DNA of 64,000 bases from Synechococcales cyanobacterium C42_A2020_086 (GTDB lineage: Bacteria; Cyanobacteriota; Cyanobacteriia; Elainellales; Elainellaceae), in assembly GCA_015272325.1 (NCBI GenBank), contig JACYLU010000031.1:97218-161217 (forward strand), written 5' to 3'. The number at the start of each line of letters is the position of its first letter. Within the stretch, counting starts at the first letter, position 1. Shown here piece by piece: positions 26,551 through 36,364 of the stretch. Both the position numbers and the translations under genes were made by a program. A model generated the notes under the pieces. That model worked only from the letters and a program-made list of their open reading frames with translations, was not told where the DNA came from and did not search any database.

Positions 26551-27237
26551 ATGTGTGGACGTTTTACCCTCACTCAATCGGCGGCCGCCATTGCCGACGC
26601 CTTTGATTTGCTCGAACTGCCGATTGTGGCACCGCGCTACAACATTGCGCCCACTCAGCCGGTTTCTGTGGTGCGAGCCGAAGCCAGTTCCGCTCAGCGG
26701 CAGTTTACCTACCTCTACTGGGGATTGATTCCGTCGTGGGCGAAGGACCCGAGCATGGGCGCACGGATGATCAACGCCCGCGCTGAAACCGTGACGGAAA
26801 AGCCGGCCTTCCGGGCTGCCTTTAAGCGACGCCGCTGCTTGATTGTGGCCGATGGCTTCTACGAGTGGCAGGCAACCGGACGCCAGAAGCAACCCTATTA
26901 TTTCTGCCTGCCCGATCGCCAACCCTTTGCCCTGGCCGGACTGTGGGAGCATTGGCAAAGCTCCCTAGGCGACGAGATCGAGTCCTGCACCATTCTGACG
27001 ACCGCCGCTAACGATCGGCTGCGTCCAATCCACGATCGCATGCCGGTGATCCTCGATCGATCGCAGTACGATCTGTGGCTCGATCCGCAGGTGCAGTCTG
27101 CTGACCGCCTGCTGCCGCTACTGCAACCCTATCCAGCTGAAGCAATGCAGCATTATCCAGTAAGCCGAGCGGTGAATAATCCTCAAAATGACAGCCCAGA
27201 CTGCATTCAACCGCTGGACGAAGTTGGGGCCAATTAG
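26551..27237 (+). CDS. SRAP family abasic-site processing protein (YedK/HMCES-like)
   Basis: The 228-residue protein starts MCGRFTLTQ, so Cys2 becomes N-terminal and forms the DNA-protein crosslink to abasic sites. PRYNIAPTQ, MINARAETV, DGFYEWQ (catalytic Glu) and HDRMPVIL (catalytic His) are all present. It shields abasic sites in single-stranded DNA. The length is typical. A TATAAT element lies upstream. The adenine methyltransferase begins about 75 bp after its stop. Confidence 0.93.
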   Translation: MCGRFTLTQSAAAIADAFDLLELPIVAPRYNIAPTQPVSVVRAEASSAQRQFTYLYWGLIPSWAKDPSMGARMINARAETVTEKPAFRAAFKRRRCLIVADGFYEWQATGRQKQPYYFCLPDRQPFALAGLWEHWQSSLGDEIESCTILTTAANDRLRPIHDRMPVILDRSQYDLWLDPQVQSADRLLPLLQPYPAEAMQHYPVSRAVNNPQNDSPDCIQPLDEVGAN

Positions 27238-27311
27238 CTCAGTGGCTGCCCCTCGCCCCAAATCTACTTTTTCAAGGGAGAATAAAAGCATCCACCTTGC
27301 AGCGAACGGTC

Positions 27312-29666
27312 ATGGGGCACAGGCTTAGAGGGCAGCGATCGGACACCCTGCTGACCTTTACGAGAACCTGGCAGCGGGCGATGCTGATGGACTGGTGTCA
27401 TCGCTATCCACAGCGGAGTGTAGCTGAAGGACATCGGATTGCTCAGCAAGTCGTTCTCACTGGGGTCGCTCTGGGCCTCTGCGGTCAACGGCGGCTTATT
27501 CCTGGCTCTAGCCTGACCGAACTTCGCCAGAGCAACGCCATTCAGCAGTCGCTGGTGGAGCGTTGGCAGCAGGTGGAACAGCGATTTGGTCAGACATTTC
27601 CAGCTATCGCGATTTCGGCAGAGCCGTCACTGAGCAAATCATTATTGAAAACACTGGTTGAGCATCTTGATAATGAATTCGTAATAGATAAAGAGCACGA
27701 ATCGGTTGCGATTTTGGGGCAGATCTACGAAGCAAGCTTAGAGGATCATTGCCTTAATCTTTTTGCATCCTCAACACCATCTGACTGTCATTTTCAAATC
27801 GATATACTCAAAAATACCCAGAAGCGTCGAGGTTCCTATTACACTCCCATTGAAATTGTGGAGTATGTGATTGAGACGGTGCTGCCTGTTCTCGTTCCCT
27901 CGGCTGGGGAAGGCGGTAAAACTCAGCTACCTCGAATTCTCGATCTATCCTGCGGTGGTGGCGCGTTCTTGCTAGCCGCATACCAGGCGTTGCTTGATCA
28001 GCCGTTCCTTTCAGCCGTTCCCCCTGTTGCCTCCCTCCAGAACAACCGACTATGTTCCTTCAGCGAACGGGTACAGATCCTGAGCTGCCTTTACGGAGTC
28101 GATATTGATCCGCAGGCAGTAGAGGTGACCCGCCTATCGCTGCTGCTAAAGCTGCTGGAGTTCGAAGACTACCAAGCTGCCATTTCTGATAGTATTCCTG
28201 ACGTTATTCCCGACAATATTCTCAAGACGATTCCCGATCTGAGCTGCACTATTCGCTGCGGTAATGCGGTGATTGGCTGCGATGCGGCAGATTTGGAGCA
28301 CGGTCATCCGGCGAGGTCTGAGTCTTTACAACCATTGGACTGGCAGCAGGCGTTTCCTGAGGTGATGGCAACCGGCGGTTTCGATGCTGTAATTGGCAAT
28401 CCCCCGTATCTCGATGCCGAGTGGATGACGACTCACTTACCCACTTGGCGATCCTACTGCAACCGCTACTATCAAACCGCCAGCGGCAACTGGGATCTGT
28501 TTTGTGTGTTTATTGAACAGGCGCTGCGGCTCTGCCGTCCAGGAGGCTGCACCAGTCTAGTGGTGCCCAACAAACTCTTCTCTGCCGACTATGCTGCCCC
28601 TGCTCGCCGACTGCTGGCGCAAACCACGCTGCTGGCAATTCGTGACTATACTCAGGTTGCAGCCTTTGCAGCTGCGGTGTATCCAGTGGTATATGTGGCG
28701 CAAAAGGTGCCTCCTCCGCCCAACCCAAAAATTCGCTATGAGCAGATGCAGACCCTGACCCGAGTGGCGCAATCGGCTATCCTGCCGCTCAGTAGGCTGG
28801 CGGTCTCCGATCGACCCTGGATTGTGGGATTGGCACCATTGAAATTGGATCTGATCGAGCGACTGCGGCAAACCGGGCTTCCTTTGGGTCAGATCATGAC
28901 AATCAGTGGAGCCGCCACTGTCGCTGAAGCCTACGCCCTGCAACCCATTCTGCAAGACGATGCTGCCCCCAAACCTGGAGATTTTCGCTTTGTCAACAGC
29001 GGCACGATCGATCGTTATTGTCTGCTCTGGGGCATCAAATCGCTGCGCTATTTGGGAGTCATATACTCGCATCCGATGGTACCTGCTACAGCTCTGGTGG
29101 TATTGTCGCCCAAGCGGCAGATGCAGGCAAAAGTACCCAAAATCATTGTGGCTGGGTTGTCTCGACAGCTAGAGTGTGCTTGGGATGCCACCGGCTCGAT
29201 TCTGGCTGGCAAATCGACCGTGATCCTGCGGGGCAGCCCGGTGGATTGGCGCTATCTGCTAGGACTCCTGAACAGTCAACTGCTGAGCTTTTATTTCCGG
29301 CATTGCTATGCGGGCAACCAGCTACAGGGCGGCTATATTCGCATCGGTCCGTCACAGATCCGCCAATTGCCAATCTATTTGCCGAACTTGCAATGCTCAC
29401 GAGAACGCGAGCGCTATGAGGCCTTAATTGAGCTAGTCAACGAGATGCTGCATTGGCAGTCAATAAAGTTGGGCGCAAAGTTGGGCGCGATTCAACATGC
29501 CGAGAACCATGTACCTGCGATTTCTCATCCTCAAACTAAAATTCAGACCCTGGATCAAGCCATCGATCAGCAGGTGTACAACCTCTATCGCCTCACAGAT
29601 GCTGACATTGAGCTGGTGACGAGTGAAAGGATGGATAGCTCGTCAACATCTTCTCACTTCTTCTGA
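27312..29666 (+). CDS. orphan Eco57I-like adenine-specific DNA methyltransferase
   Basis: The protein has about 784 residues. An N-terminal helical region (1-160) of unknown type precedes RRGSYYTPIEIVEYVIETVL (motif X). Motif I is ILDLSCGGGAFLLAA, and GVDIDPQAVEVTRLSL follows. Motif IV is the NPPY in FDAVIGNPPYLDAEW, and the C-terminal region has TaqI-C-like specificity segments (LLGLLNSQLLSFYFRH, GPSQIRQLPIYL). It should methylate adenine N6. No PD-(D/E)XK nuclease motif was seen and no restriction gene is adjacent, so it looks solitary. Bases 27640-27860 are AT-richer than the flanks. The start is unclear: ATG 27312, or TTG 27297 nearer an AAGGGAG site. Confidence 0.8.
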   Translation: MGHRLRGQRSDTLLTFTRTWQRAMLMDWCHRYPQRSVAEGHRIAQQVVLTGVALGLCGQRRLIPGSSLTELRQSNAIQQSLVERWQQVEQRFGQTFPAIAISAEPSLSKSLLKTLVEHLDNEFVIDKEHESVAILGQIYEASLEDHCLNLFASSTPSDCHFQIDILKNTQKRRGSYYTPIEIVEYVIETVLPVLVPSAGEGGKTQLPRILDLSCGGGAFLLAAYQALLDQPFLSAVPPVASLQNNRLCSFSERVQILSCLYGVDIDPQAVEVTRLSLLLKLLEFEDYQAAISDSIPDVIPDNILKTIPDLSCTIRCGNAVIGCDAADLEHGHPARSESLQPLDWQQAFPEVMATGGFDAVIGNPPYLDAEWMTTHLPTWRSYCNRYYQTASGNWDLFCVFIEQALRLCRPGGCTSLVVPNKLFSADYAAPARRLLAQTTLLAIRDYTQVAAFAAAVYPVVYVAQKVPPPPNPKIRYEQMQTLTRVAQSAILPLSRLAVSDRPWIVGLAPLKLDLIERLRQTGLPLGQIMTISGAATVAEAYALQPILQDDAAPKPGDFRFVNSGTIDRYCLLWGIKSLRYLGVIYSHPMVPATALVVLSPKRQMQAKVPKIIVAGLSRQLECAWDATGSILAGKSTVILRGSPVDWRYLLGLLNSQLLSFYFRHCYAGNQLQGGYIRIGPSQIRQLPIYLPNLQCSRERERYEALIELVNEMLHWQSIKLGAKLGAIQHAENHVPAISHPQTKIQTLDQAIDQQVYNLYRLTDADIELVTSERMDSSSTSSHFF

Positions 29667-29776
29667 TTCATGGCCCCAACACCGCTCAACAGCATCACCA
29701 TGCCGCCTAATAAAATGACGAGGGCAATGCCTCCGGCGATCCAATCTATCCAGGCTGTCTGTGCTGTCTGTTCCAT
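29654..29776 (-). CDS. 40-residue single-span membrane peptide
   Basis: The peptide starts MEQTAQTAWIDWIAGG, continues with one hydrophobic segment of about 20 residues (IALVILLGGMVMLLSG) and ends in MNQKK. GAGGAG lies 4 bp before the ATG. It overlaps the methyltransferase 3' end by 13 bp on the opposite strand. The clear membrane span plus ribosome site support real coding; the function is unknown. Confidence 0.6.
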   Translation of the reverse strand: MEQTAQTAWIDWIAGGIALVILLGGMVMLLSGVGAMNQKK

Positions 29777-30282
29777 GGTGCTCCTCAGCGGCGGCCAAAG
29801 CCCTATCTGCAACTTCTTTTGACCATACCATGTGACCATACCATGAGTTCGCTATGCTGACCGCCTGCTGCTGCCCGTTGGGATGCCAAGCCATGTCGAG
29901 CACGGAGGACGGCCCAAAGCTCAGCGTGATCACAACGTCGCCATACGATTGCCCCTGCCAAAGCCAAGGGAATGACAGCAGGACTGCAACTACCGCTCCA
30001 GAGGAGAGGCTAGAATTAGGTATCAATCCGGCTGTTTTGAGTCGTTTTTGAGACGATTGCTGTCTCCCTTTGGACACCCAGCAGGAGACTAGGTGCCTAC
30101 GATCCAGCCTTTGTGTTCGATCGGTTCAGTGCCTGACTCGCTCAATGGCCTGATGCAATGTCTCCAGAGGCGCTGTTTAACCGTCTGCTCTTGATCGGTG
30201 TGATCTTGATCAGGTGATCTTCACAGGTGCCTTTTATCAGGGCGCCCGCTCCGCTGCGGTTCGCTGGATCCCGAGGTTGTGC
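29777..30282. other. intergenic region before the kinase gene
   Basis: This 506-bp region has a minus-strand open frame reaching up to 30077 that encodes one hydrophobic stretch (VVAVLLSFPWLW) and FGPSSVLDMAWHPNGQQQ, but it also runs out of frame through the 40-residue peptide gene and I do not trust it. The rest should carry the promoters of the small membrane peptide and the kinase. Confidence 0.35.
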
Positions 30283-31728
30283 ATGGATATCTACTGTACT
30301 CGTCCCACCTGCCCAGACCCGATTAACTCGTTCCCTACGCTGGATCAAACCATCACGTTTCGGGCGATGCAACAGCGCTACTGCACAGCCTGCACGATGC
30401 CCCTGATTTTGGACGGGCGCTATCTGCCGCTGAAACGACTCGGGAAGGGAGCCTTTGGCACAACGTTTTTAGCCCTCGATCTGCGGTCGGCGAAGCGGCG
30501 TCAGTGCGTGGTTAAGCAGTTGCAGCCGACGAGCGACCTCACCCCAGCTCAGCTCGAAGGTGTGAAGCGGGCTTTTCGTCGGGAAGCCGAGACTCTGGAA
30601 ACCTTAGGGGATGATCATCATCAGATTCCGTCGCTCTATGCTTACTTTGAACTGACCACACCAGTATTCACAGGGTCGCGGGGGACGGGACCGCTGCATA
30701 CCCCAATGCACGAAACCGAAGAATTTTTCTATCTGGTGCAGGAACGCATCGACGGTCAAGATCTCGACAAAGAACTGCGGCAGCGAGGATGCTTTACTGA
30801 AGCGGAGGCGCTCGACGTACTGCGGCAGATTCTGCCAGTGCTGCAATTTATTCATGAACATGGCGCAATCCACCGCGACATTAAGCCAAGCAACATCATG
30901 CGCGACAGCAACAACCGACTGCACCTGATTGACTTTGGGGCGGTGAAACAGGTGACGACCGGCATGCCGATGCAGAATTCAATTGTGTTTGGCACCCTAG
31001 GGTTTGCGCCACCGGAGCAAGTGGCAGGCAAACAGGTGTTTCCCTCAACCGATCTCTATTCACTAGCGGTAACGATTGTGTGTTTGCTGACAAGCTGTAA
31101 TCCGCAGGATATGCTCAATCCCCATACCCATCATCTAGACTGGCGACCCTGGGTGCAGGTGAGCGATCCCCTCGGTGCGGCACTCGACCGGATGCTGCAA
31201 ATCACGCCCAGTCAGCGGTTTCAGGCGGCAACGGATGTCATGCGCTTCCTGTTTCCCGAGATGCTACCCCACTCGGATCATCCTGCTGCCGAGGTTCAGC
31301 CGCCCGTCCCTTCGTCGATCGAGACGGCAATTCCTGATGAGCCGGAGTCGGTTGCACTGCAACAAGAGCCGCCACTCGATCTGGAAGAAACGATGATTCC
31401 GACCGAGCCTGATCAGCCACGTCACTCCACTGCGCCACCTACGACTCCGAGTCCACCAACCAGCATGCACCAGCCTAGGTCCCTGTCGTCACCGGTGTCA
31501 CCATCTTCACCATCGGTTCAGCCGTCTAAGCCGCTATCGCCTGCTTTTGTAGCTCGCTGCGAAACAGAGTTGACGTACTACATTGGCCCCATTGCCAAGC
31601 TAATTGTGGAGGACGCCGTGGCGCAGCATCCTCACGCTTCACCCCAGCAGTTGATTGAAGCCTTAGCTCAAGAAATCCCCGACGCCAGAGACGCCCAAGC
31701 CTTCCGCCAGCGCTTCAGTGCCGGATGA
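30283..31728 (+). CDS. Ser/Thr protein kinase with N-terminal zinc ribbon
   Basis: The 481-residue protein has Cys5/Cys10 and Cys34/Cys37 forming a likely zinc ribbon. The kinase domain follows: GKGAFG at 54-59, the Lys in CVVKQL, HRDIKPSN, DFGAVK, and APPEQ. A Pro/Ser/Thr-rich linker (about 345-420) leads to a C-terminal helical domain (FVARCETELTYYIGPIAKLI) that recurs on cyanobacterial proteins. It is predicted cytoplasmic. I took ATG 30283 (MDIYCTRPTC), which begins at the zinc ribbon. It is convergent with the heme-HAMP gene, with 36 bp between stops; the shared neighbourhood hints at one pathway. Confidence 0.88.
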   Translation: MDIYCTRPTCPDPINSFPTLDQTITFRAMQQRYCTACTMPLILDGRYLPLKRLGKGAFGTTFLALDLRSAKRRQCVVKQLQPTSDLTPAQLEGVKRAFRREAETLETLGDDHHQIPSLYAYFELTTPVFTGSRGTGPLHTPMHETEEFFYLVQERIDGQDLDKELRQRGCFTEAEALDVLRQILPVLQFIHEHGAIHRDIKPSNIMRDSNNRLHLIDFGAVKQVTTGMPMQNSIVFGTLGFAPPEQVAGKQVFPSTDLYSLAVTIVCLLTSCNPQDMLNPHTHHLDWRPWVQVSDPLGAALDRMLQITPSQRFQAATDVMRFLFPEMLPHSDHPAAEVQPPVPSSIETAIPDEPESVALQQEPPLDLEETMIPTEPDQPRHSTAPPTTPSPPTSMHQPRSLSSPVSPSSPSVQPSKPLSPAFVARCETELTYYIGPIAKLIVEDAVAQHPHASPQQLIEALAQEIPDARDAQAFRQRFSAG

Positions 31729-31764
31729 GGCAACCAGTAGCCTTGCAATATTGCTGCTGAGGGA

Positions 31765-32679
31765 TTACGAACCTGCTCCTCGATTGCGGTCGCTGCGGTT
31801 GAGGCGACGCATGGCAATATCCAGACTGTGCTGCATGCGGCGGAATGCCCGAGCTAGGCTGCCAATCTCATCCTCCGAGAGAGGTTCAAACTCTGCAGGG
31901 ACTTGCCCAATGCTGACTTCTTCTGCCATGCGGGTCATGCGCTTCAGCGGTTGAATCACCTGTCGCTCCAGAAGCCGATTCACCAGCAAAATTACGGCAA
32001 TAAACACGGCAAACACGATCCCCAAAATCAGCAGCGATGAGCGGAATGCTTTGTCGATCACTTTGTTGGCTGGGACCGAAATCATCTTGGCACCTACGAT
32101 TTCATTCAGCGACCAGCCAAAGCCGCCGCCGGTGCCGTAGCGGTCGATCATGCTTTTAGGGGCAATCTCCGGTCGACCGTGGCACTGCAAACAGCTCGGT
32201 TTATCCACCGCCAGCGGTCGAGCGATGTAGAAAATATCGCCTCCTGCCACAGAACGAAAGCCGCTCAGCTCTTTAAGGTTCGGCTCGTTGCGAAAGCGCT
32301 CAACGATCTTGGTTTCAAAGGCGTCGGCCTTGTCGCGCAAGTTGGTTGGATTCAGCGTCGCTTCTTTATAGAAAAAATCGCGATACTCTGGGTTGCGGCG
32401 CAGAATTTCAAACACTTCCCGCGCTGAATAGCCAGGCACGGTTTGCGGTAGGAATTCCGTTTCGATTTGATCAATCAGTTCAGGGTTGACTTGGCTGCTG
32501 GTATACTCTCGCACCGATGTCATTGTTTCTAGCAGGATCAGGGCCGTTGCCGTGATATCGTTACGAGCATTTTGCCGCAGCACTGCTGATAGCGCCGCAC
32601 CGCTCAGCGCCAAGCCCACAATTAAGATAATCAGTAGAAAAAGGGTAAACTTTTGTCCTAATTTCAGTTTTTTTAGCAT
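31765..32679 (-). CDS. membrane sensor with Tll0287-like c-type heme domain and HAMP
   Basis: The 304-residue protein has transmembrane segments at about 11-33 and 213-232. The loop between them carries a Tll0287/DUF3365-like domain with the c-type heme site CLQCHG (C163, C166, H167). A HAMP domain follows the second span (ERQVIQPLKRMTRMAEEV ... EIGSLARAFRRMQHSL). No kinase or cyclase output domain is fused, so it must signal through a partner. The periplasmic or lumenal heme suggests redox or gas sensing. Its 3' end faces the kinase gene and its 5' end faces the PhnD-like gene. Confidence 0.88.
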   Translation of the reverse strand: MLKKLKLGQKFTLFLLIILIVGLALSGAALSAVLRQNARNDITATALILLETMTSVREYTSSQVNPELIDQIETEFLPQTVPGYSAREVFEILRRNPEYRDFFYKEATLNPTNLRDKADAFETKIVERFRNEPNLKELSGFRSVAGGDIFYIARPLAVDKPSCLQCHGRPEIAPKSMIDRYGTGGGFGWSLNEIVGAKMISVPANKVIDKAFRSSLLILGIVFAVFIAVILLVNRLLERQVIQPLKRMTRMAEEVSIGQVPAEFEPLSEDEIGSLARAFRRMQHSLDIAMRRLNRSDRNRGAGS

Positions 32680-33366
32680 CTTGAGAGTGTCACAGTGTCC
32701 AACAAGTAATGATTGCTTGGGAAGGCGCGACCGATCTCAGCTATCCACGAAACCGCCGTAGTAGACTGACTGCACCCCCAATTGGCCCCGATTCAGCTCC
32801 AAAAAACGAATTGCCAAGAAACGAATTGAAAAAATTCTTAAAAGACAGTCCTAAGATAAACTCTAGGATGGAAGCAGATAACGCTGAAGCAGCACTTTAA
32901 GCACCAACACCGTGAATTGAGTTAGTGCAGAATTGAAGACATATACTAAATATATCGATTGATATTGTCTGAATATTTCCTTATATCTCCCTAAAATACT
33001 TTAGTTCTAGCTCACTCTGTTCCTGAGAGGGAGCTTTATTAAGCAAAATTTAACCCGAATCAGTCAGTCTCCTAGTCTGCCGGAAGATTACAAAAAATCA
33101 CAGACCCTGAAAACTACAAACTCTAAGGAGTTACAGTTCGCAATCGGTTTGCAAAAATTGCTTTTAAACAAACATTAATTTTTCTGAGCAACCCTGGGGC
33201 ACCTCCAGACGGCGTGGCGATAATTTTGATGGTGCGTTTAACAGTGCGGAAAATCTTTGATTCCATCTGTATCTACACTCAATTCTGTTATAGGTCGCTA
33301 GCTGCCTCTTAAAACGGTGCGCTGTCCGATCTCTAAATTTCTCTAAATTTATTTTTTTATTGCTCT
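32680..33366. other. AT-rich divergent promoter region
   Basis: The 687 bp lie between the divergent heme-HAMP and PhnD-like genes. They are clearly AT-richer than the flanks (for example around 32940-33000) and have no convincing coding frame. Both promoters should be here, with room for several regulator sites. Confidence 0.5.
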
Positions 33367-34311
33367 ATGACCTTTAGTTTTAAGCTTTCGCGGCTGCCAG
33401 TATCCCAATGGGGAATCTTGACTAGCATGCTGCTGATCCTTTGCTGCAGTGGATGTAATACCAATAAACCTGCGATTTCTGAGGAGCTAACCGTTGGTGT
33501 GGTGAGCTACGGTGAAGAAACCATCTCAGCCGAAAAATATGAGCGGTTTCAGAACTATTTGGGAGAACGCACTCAAGCCCTTGTGCAGCTAGAGCCTACT
33601 TATAACGAACTGCAAGCCGTTGAACAAGTGCACAGCAACCACTGGGAAATTGTGTTTGCGCCACCGGGGTTAGCAGCGATTGCTATCAGCGAAGAAAATT
33701 ATATACCGCTGTTTGCGCTGCAAGGGATTAGCAGCACCGAACGTTCGCTGATTGTGGTGCGGCAGGACAGCCCCATCCAAACTCTGACCGATCTCTCGAA
33801 TCAAACAATTGCGCTAGGGCAGCCCGGCTCAGCCGCCGGCTACTATCTGCCGCTCTACGATCTCTATGGCTTGACTCTAGCAGAAATCCGCTTTGCCCCT
33901 ACCCCCAAAACGCTGCTGGAATGGATCAGCCGAGGAGAGGTGGCAGCAGGCGCATTGGCTGAACGAGATTACAATACCTACCGTCGGGCGAGTGAGACTC
34001 CGCTTCGAGTGCTGCACACCAGTCGCTGGATTCCTCCTGGGGTTGTTTTGGTGTCTCCTACGGTCGAACCAGCCTTGCAACGCCAGATTCAGCAAGCGAT
34101 GAGCGAGGCCCCATCCGATATTGCGGCCGACGCCGGCTATGTACCAGCCGCTAACCTTCCTAGTTACACTCAGTTTATTGGGTTGGTGTCCAAGGTCAGA
34201 CCCATCGAAACGCAGATCCGTCAAAAGCCAGCCGTGCTGACGATTGTTCCGTCCCCGCTTCAGTCCAGTCCCCAGCCCAATGCCCAGCCCGATGCAGCCC
34301 CTAACCTCTGA
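33367..34311 (+). CDS. PhnD-like substrate-binding lipoprotein
   Basis: The 314-residue protein has an N-terminal signal and a lipobox-like LILCCSGC with Cys at about residue 30. It continues with the phosphonate/phosphite-binding fold: LTVGVVSYG, RFQNYLGERT, WEIVFAPPG and IALGQPGSAAGYYLP. The Pro/Gln-rich C-terminal tail (SPLQSSPQPNAQPDAAPN) is unusual. ABC permease and ATPase genes are absent, so it may be a ligand sensor rather than a transporter part. The HAD phosphatase gene overlaps its last 20 bp. Confidence 0.85.
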   Translation: MTFSFKLSRLPVSQWGILTSMLLILCCSGCNTNKPAISEELTVGVVSYGEETISAEKYERFQNYLGERTQALVQLEPTYNELQAVEQVHSNHWEIVFAPPGLAAIAISEENYIPLFALQGISSTERSLIVVRQDSPIQTLTDLSNQTIALGQPGSAAGYYLPLYDLYGLTLAEIRFAPTPKTLLEWISRGEVAAGALAERDYNTYRRASETPLRVLHTSRWIPPGVVLVSPTVEPALQRQIQQAMSEAPSDIAADAGYVPAANLPSYTQFIGLVSKVRPIETQIRQKPAVLTIVPSPLQSSPQPNAQPDAAPNL

Positions 34312-35062
34312 AGCCCTGCGGTCAGTTCGCCTGATTGCCAGCGATATGGACGGCACCCTGACGCAGCGGGGGAAATTCACGCCGCTCTTGCTGCAAACGC
34401 TGACGGATTTAGCGAATGCCGGTATTCCTGTCGTGATTGTCACCGGACGCTCGGCTGGCTGGGTCAGCGGTTTGGTGCACTATCTGCCGGTTGCAGGAGC
34501 TATTGCCGAAAATGGTGGCTGCTTTTTCAGCGCTAGTGGAGCCAAAGAGCAATTGGTGTCTCTTGCCGATGTTCTCCAGCACCGACAACAGCTTGCCCAG
34601 ATGTTTGCCGAGCTACAGGCAGAATTTCCCCAGATTCAAGTTTCTGACGACAATGCCTTTCGCCTCAGTGATTGGACGTTTGATGTACAGGGGCTGACCA
34701 CGGCTGAATTGCAGCACATGAGCAAGCGCTGCTACGAGCAAGGTTGGGGCTTTACCTACAGTACGGTGCAATGCCACATTAAGCTGCTGCGGCAGGAGAA
34801 GTCGATCGGGCTACAGACCGTTCTAGAGCGCTATTTCCCGCAATACTCGTCTGCTGAGATTGTGACCGTCGGCGATAGCCCCAACGATGAGAGTTTATTT
34901 AATCCCGAATGGTTTCCCTGTTCGGTGGGTGTGGCCAACGTGCAGCATTACGCTGAGCATATGACCCATCGCCCAACTTACATTACCACTGCGCCTGAAG
35001 TGCAGGGATTTTGTGAACTGACAGCCCTGCTGCTGTCACTTTCAGGAGATTTCAGGAGATAA
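34292..35062 (+). CDS. HAD-superfamily hydrolase, Cof-like (C2 cap)
   Basis: The 256-residue protein has motif I IASDMDGTLT, motif II VIVTGRSAG, the cap at about 85-180, motif III Lys in RQEKSIGLQ, and motif IV VGDSPNDESLF. It is likely a cytosolic sugar-phosphate or similar phosphatase; SPP/MPGP-type specificity is possible. The start overlaps the PhnD-like gene by 20 bp, suggesting co-translation. An in-frame ATG at 34280 is an alternative. Confidence 0.87.
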   Translation: MQPLTSEALRSVRLIASDMDGTLTQRGKFTPLLLQTLTDLANAGIPVVIVTGRSAGWVSGLVHYLPVAGAIAENGGCFFSASGAKEQLVSLADVLQHRQQLAQMFAELQAEFPQIQVSDDNAFRLSDWTFDVQGLTTAELQHMSKRCYEQGWGFTYSTVQCHIKLLRQEKSIGLQTVLERYFPQYSSAEIVTVGDSPNDESLFNPEWFPCSVGVANVQHYAEHMTHRPTYITTAPEVQGFCELTALLLSLSGDFRR

Positions 35063-35119
35063 TTTGTAATTTGTTCTCGGTAATTTGTTCTCATCCTGCA
35101 ACAGGGCATACTCCACGCT

Positions 35120-36364
35120 ATGGCAACTGTTAACGATAACTACCTCAAGCTCAAGGCCGGCTACCTGTTTCCAGAAATCGCTCGTCGGGTGAATGCCTTT
35201 GCTGCAGCGAATCCGGATGCGGCAATCATTCGGCTAGGCATTGGCGATGTCACTGAACCGCTCCCGGAAGCCTGCCGCACTGCTATGATTCAGGCCGTGC
35301 AGGATATGGGCGATCGCGCCAGCTTCAAGGGCTACGGTCCCGAGCAGGGCTATGGGTGGCTACGGGAGAAAATTGCTGCCCACGATTTCCAGGCTCGCGG
35401 CTGTGAGGTGGATGCCTCAGAAATTTTTATTTCCGACGGCTCGAAATGCGACTGCGGCAATATTCTCGATATCTTTGGCGATACCAACACCATTGCCGTC
35501 ACCGATCCGGTCTACCCAGTCTACGTCGATACCAATGTTATGGCAGGGCATACAGGGGCAGTGAACGAGCGGGGCGAATATGAAGGGCTGGTTTACCTGC
35601 CGATTACGGCAGAGAATCACTTTATCGCCGAGATTCCTAGCCAGAAAGTGGATTTAATCTACCTGTGCTTCCCCAACAATCCTACGGGAGCCACCGCCAC
35701 CGCCGAGCACCTAAAGGCGTGGGTAGACTATGCCAACGCCCACGGCTCGATTTTATTCTTTGATGCAGCTTACGAGGCGTTTATTACCGATCCCACACTG
35801 CCCCACTCTATTTATGAAATTGAAGGTGCCCGGAACTGCGCTATCGAATTCCGCTCTTTCTCGAAGAATGCCGGCTTTACCGGCACCCGCTGTGCCTTCA
35901 CGGTGGTTCCCAAGACCCTGACCGCTAAAACGAAAGACGGTACAGATGTTCAGCTCTGGCAGCTTTGGAACCGCCGCCAATCTACAAAATTTAACGGTGT
36001 TTCGTATATTGTGCAGCGCGGCGCTGAAGCGGTCTATTCCGAGGCAGGACAGGCGCAGGTGAAGGCGCTGATTGATTTCTACATGGAAAATGCCCGCATC
36101 ATCCGCGAGCAGCTCACAGCAGCAGGACTGCAAGTCTACGGTGGAGTTAATGCTCCCTATGTGTGGGTAAAAACGCCAGCGGGGCTGTCGAGCTGGGACT
36201 TCTTCGATAAGCTGCTGCAAACCGTGCATGTAGTGGGAACGCCGGGTGCGGGCTTTGGGGCAGCAGGTGAAGGCTACTTCCGCATTTCTGCCTTTAACAG
36301 CCGCGAAAATGTGGAAGAGGCGATGCGGCGTATCGCTCGCATTCCTATGGGTAATCCTCAGTAG
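35120..36364 (+). CDS. dapL: LL-diaminopimelate aminotransferase
   Basis: The 414-residue PLP enzyme makes LL-diaminopimelate directly from tetrahydrodipicolinate for lysine and peptidoglycan. Typical segments are [68 protein letters not shown], and [13 protein letters not shown] with the PLP Lys. The length matches cyanobacterial, plant and chlamydial DapL. It lies 57 bp downstream of the HAD gene on the same strand. Confidence 0.95.
   Translation: MATVNDNYLKLKAGYLFPEIARRVNAFAAANPDAAIIRLGIGDVTEPLPEACRTAMIQAVQDMGDRASFKGYGPEQGYGWLREKIAAHDFQARGCEVDASEIFISDGSKCDCGNILDIFGDTNTIAVTDPVYPVYVDTNVMAGHTGAVNERGEYEGLVYLPITAENHFIAEIPSQKVDLIYLCFPNNPTGATATAEHLKAWVDYANAHGSILFFDAAYEAFITDPTLPHSIYEIEGARNCAIEFRSFSKNAGFTGTRCAFTVVPKTLTAKTKDGTDVQLWQLWNRRQSTKFNGVSYIVQRGAEAVYSEAGQAQVKALIDFYMENARIIREQLTAAGLQVYGGVNAPYVWVKTPAGLSSWDFFDKLLQTVHVVGTPGAGFGAAGEGYFRISAFNSRENVEEAMRRIARIPMGNPQ

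Noticed and set aside
26551..29776. SRAP gene, methyltransferase and membrane peptide as a defence island
   Set aside because: No nuclease, helicase or mobile-element gene is present, and SRAP is a core repair gene; kept only as a weak lead in the findings.
29800..30077. Minus-strand frame with a hydrophobic stretch upstream of the 40-residue peptide
   Set aside because: It runs out of frame through the better-supported small peptide gene and has no clear start signal.
32709..32900. 63-codon plus-strand frame between the heme sensor and PhnD-like genes
   Set aside because: Lies in an AT-rich promoter region, has no ribosome site and no protein-like pattern.
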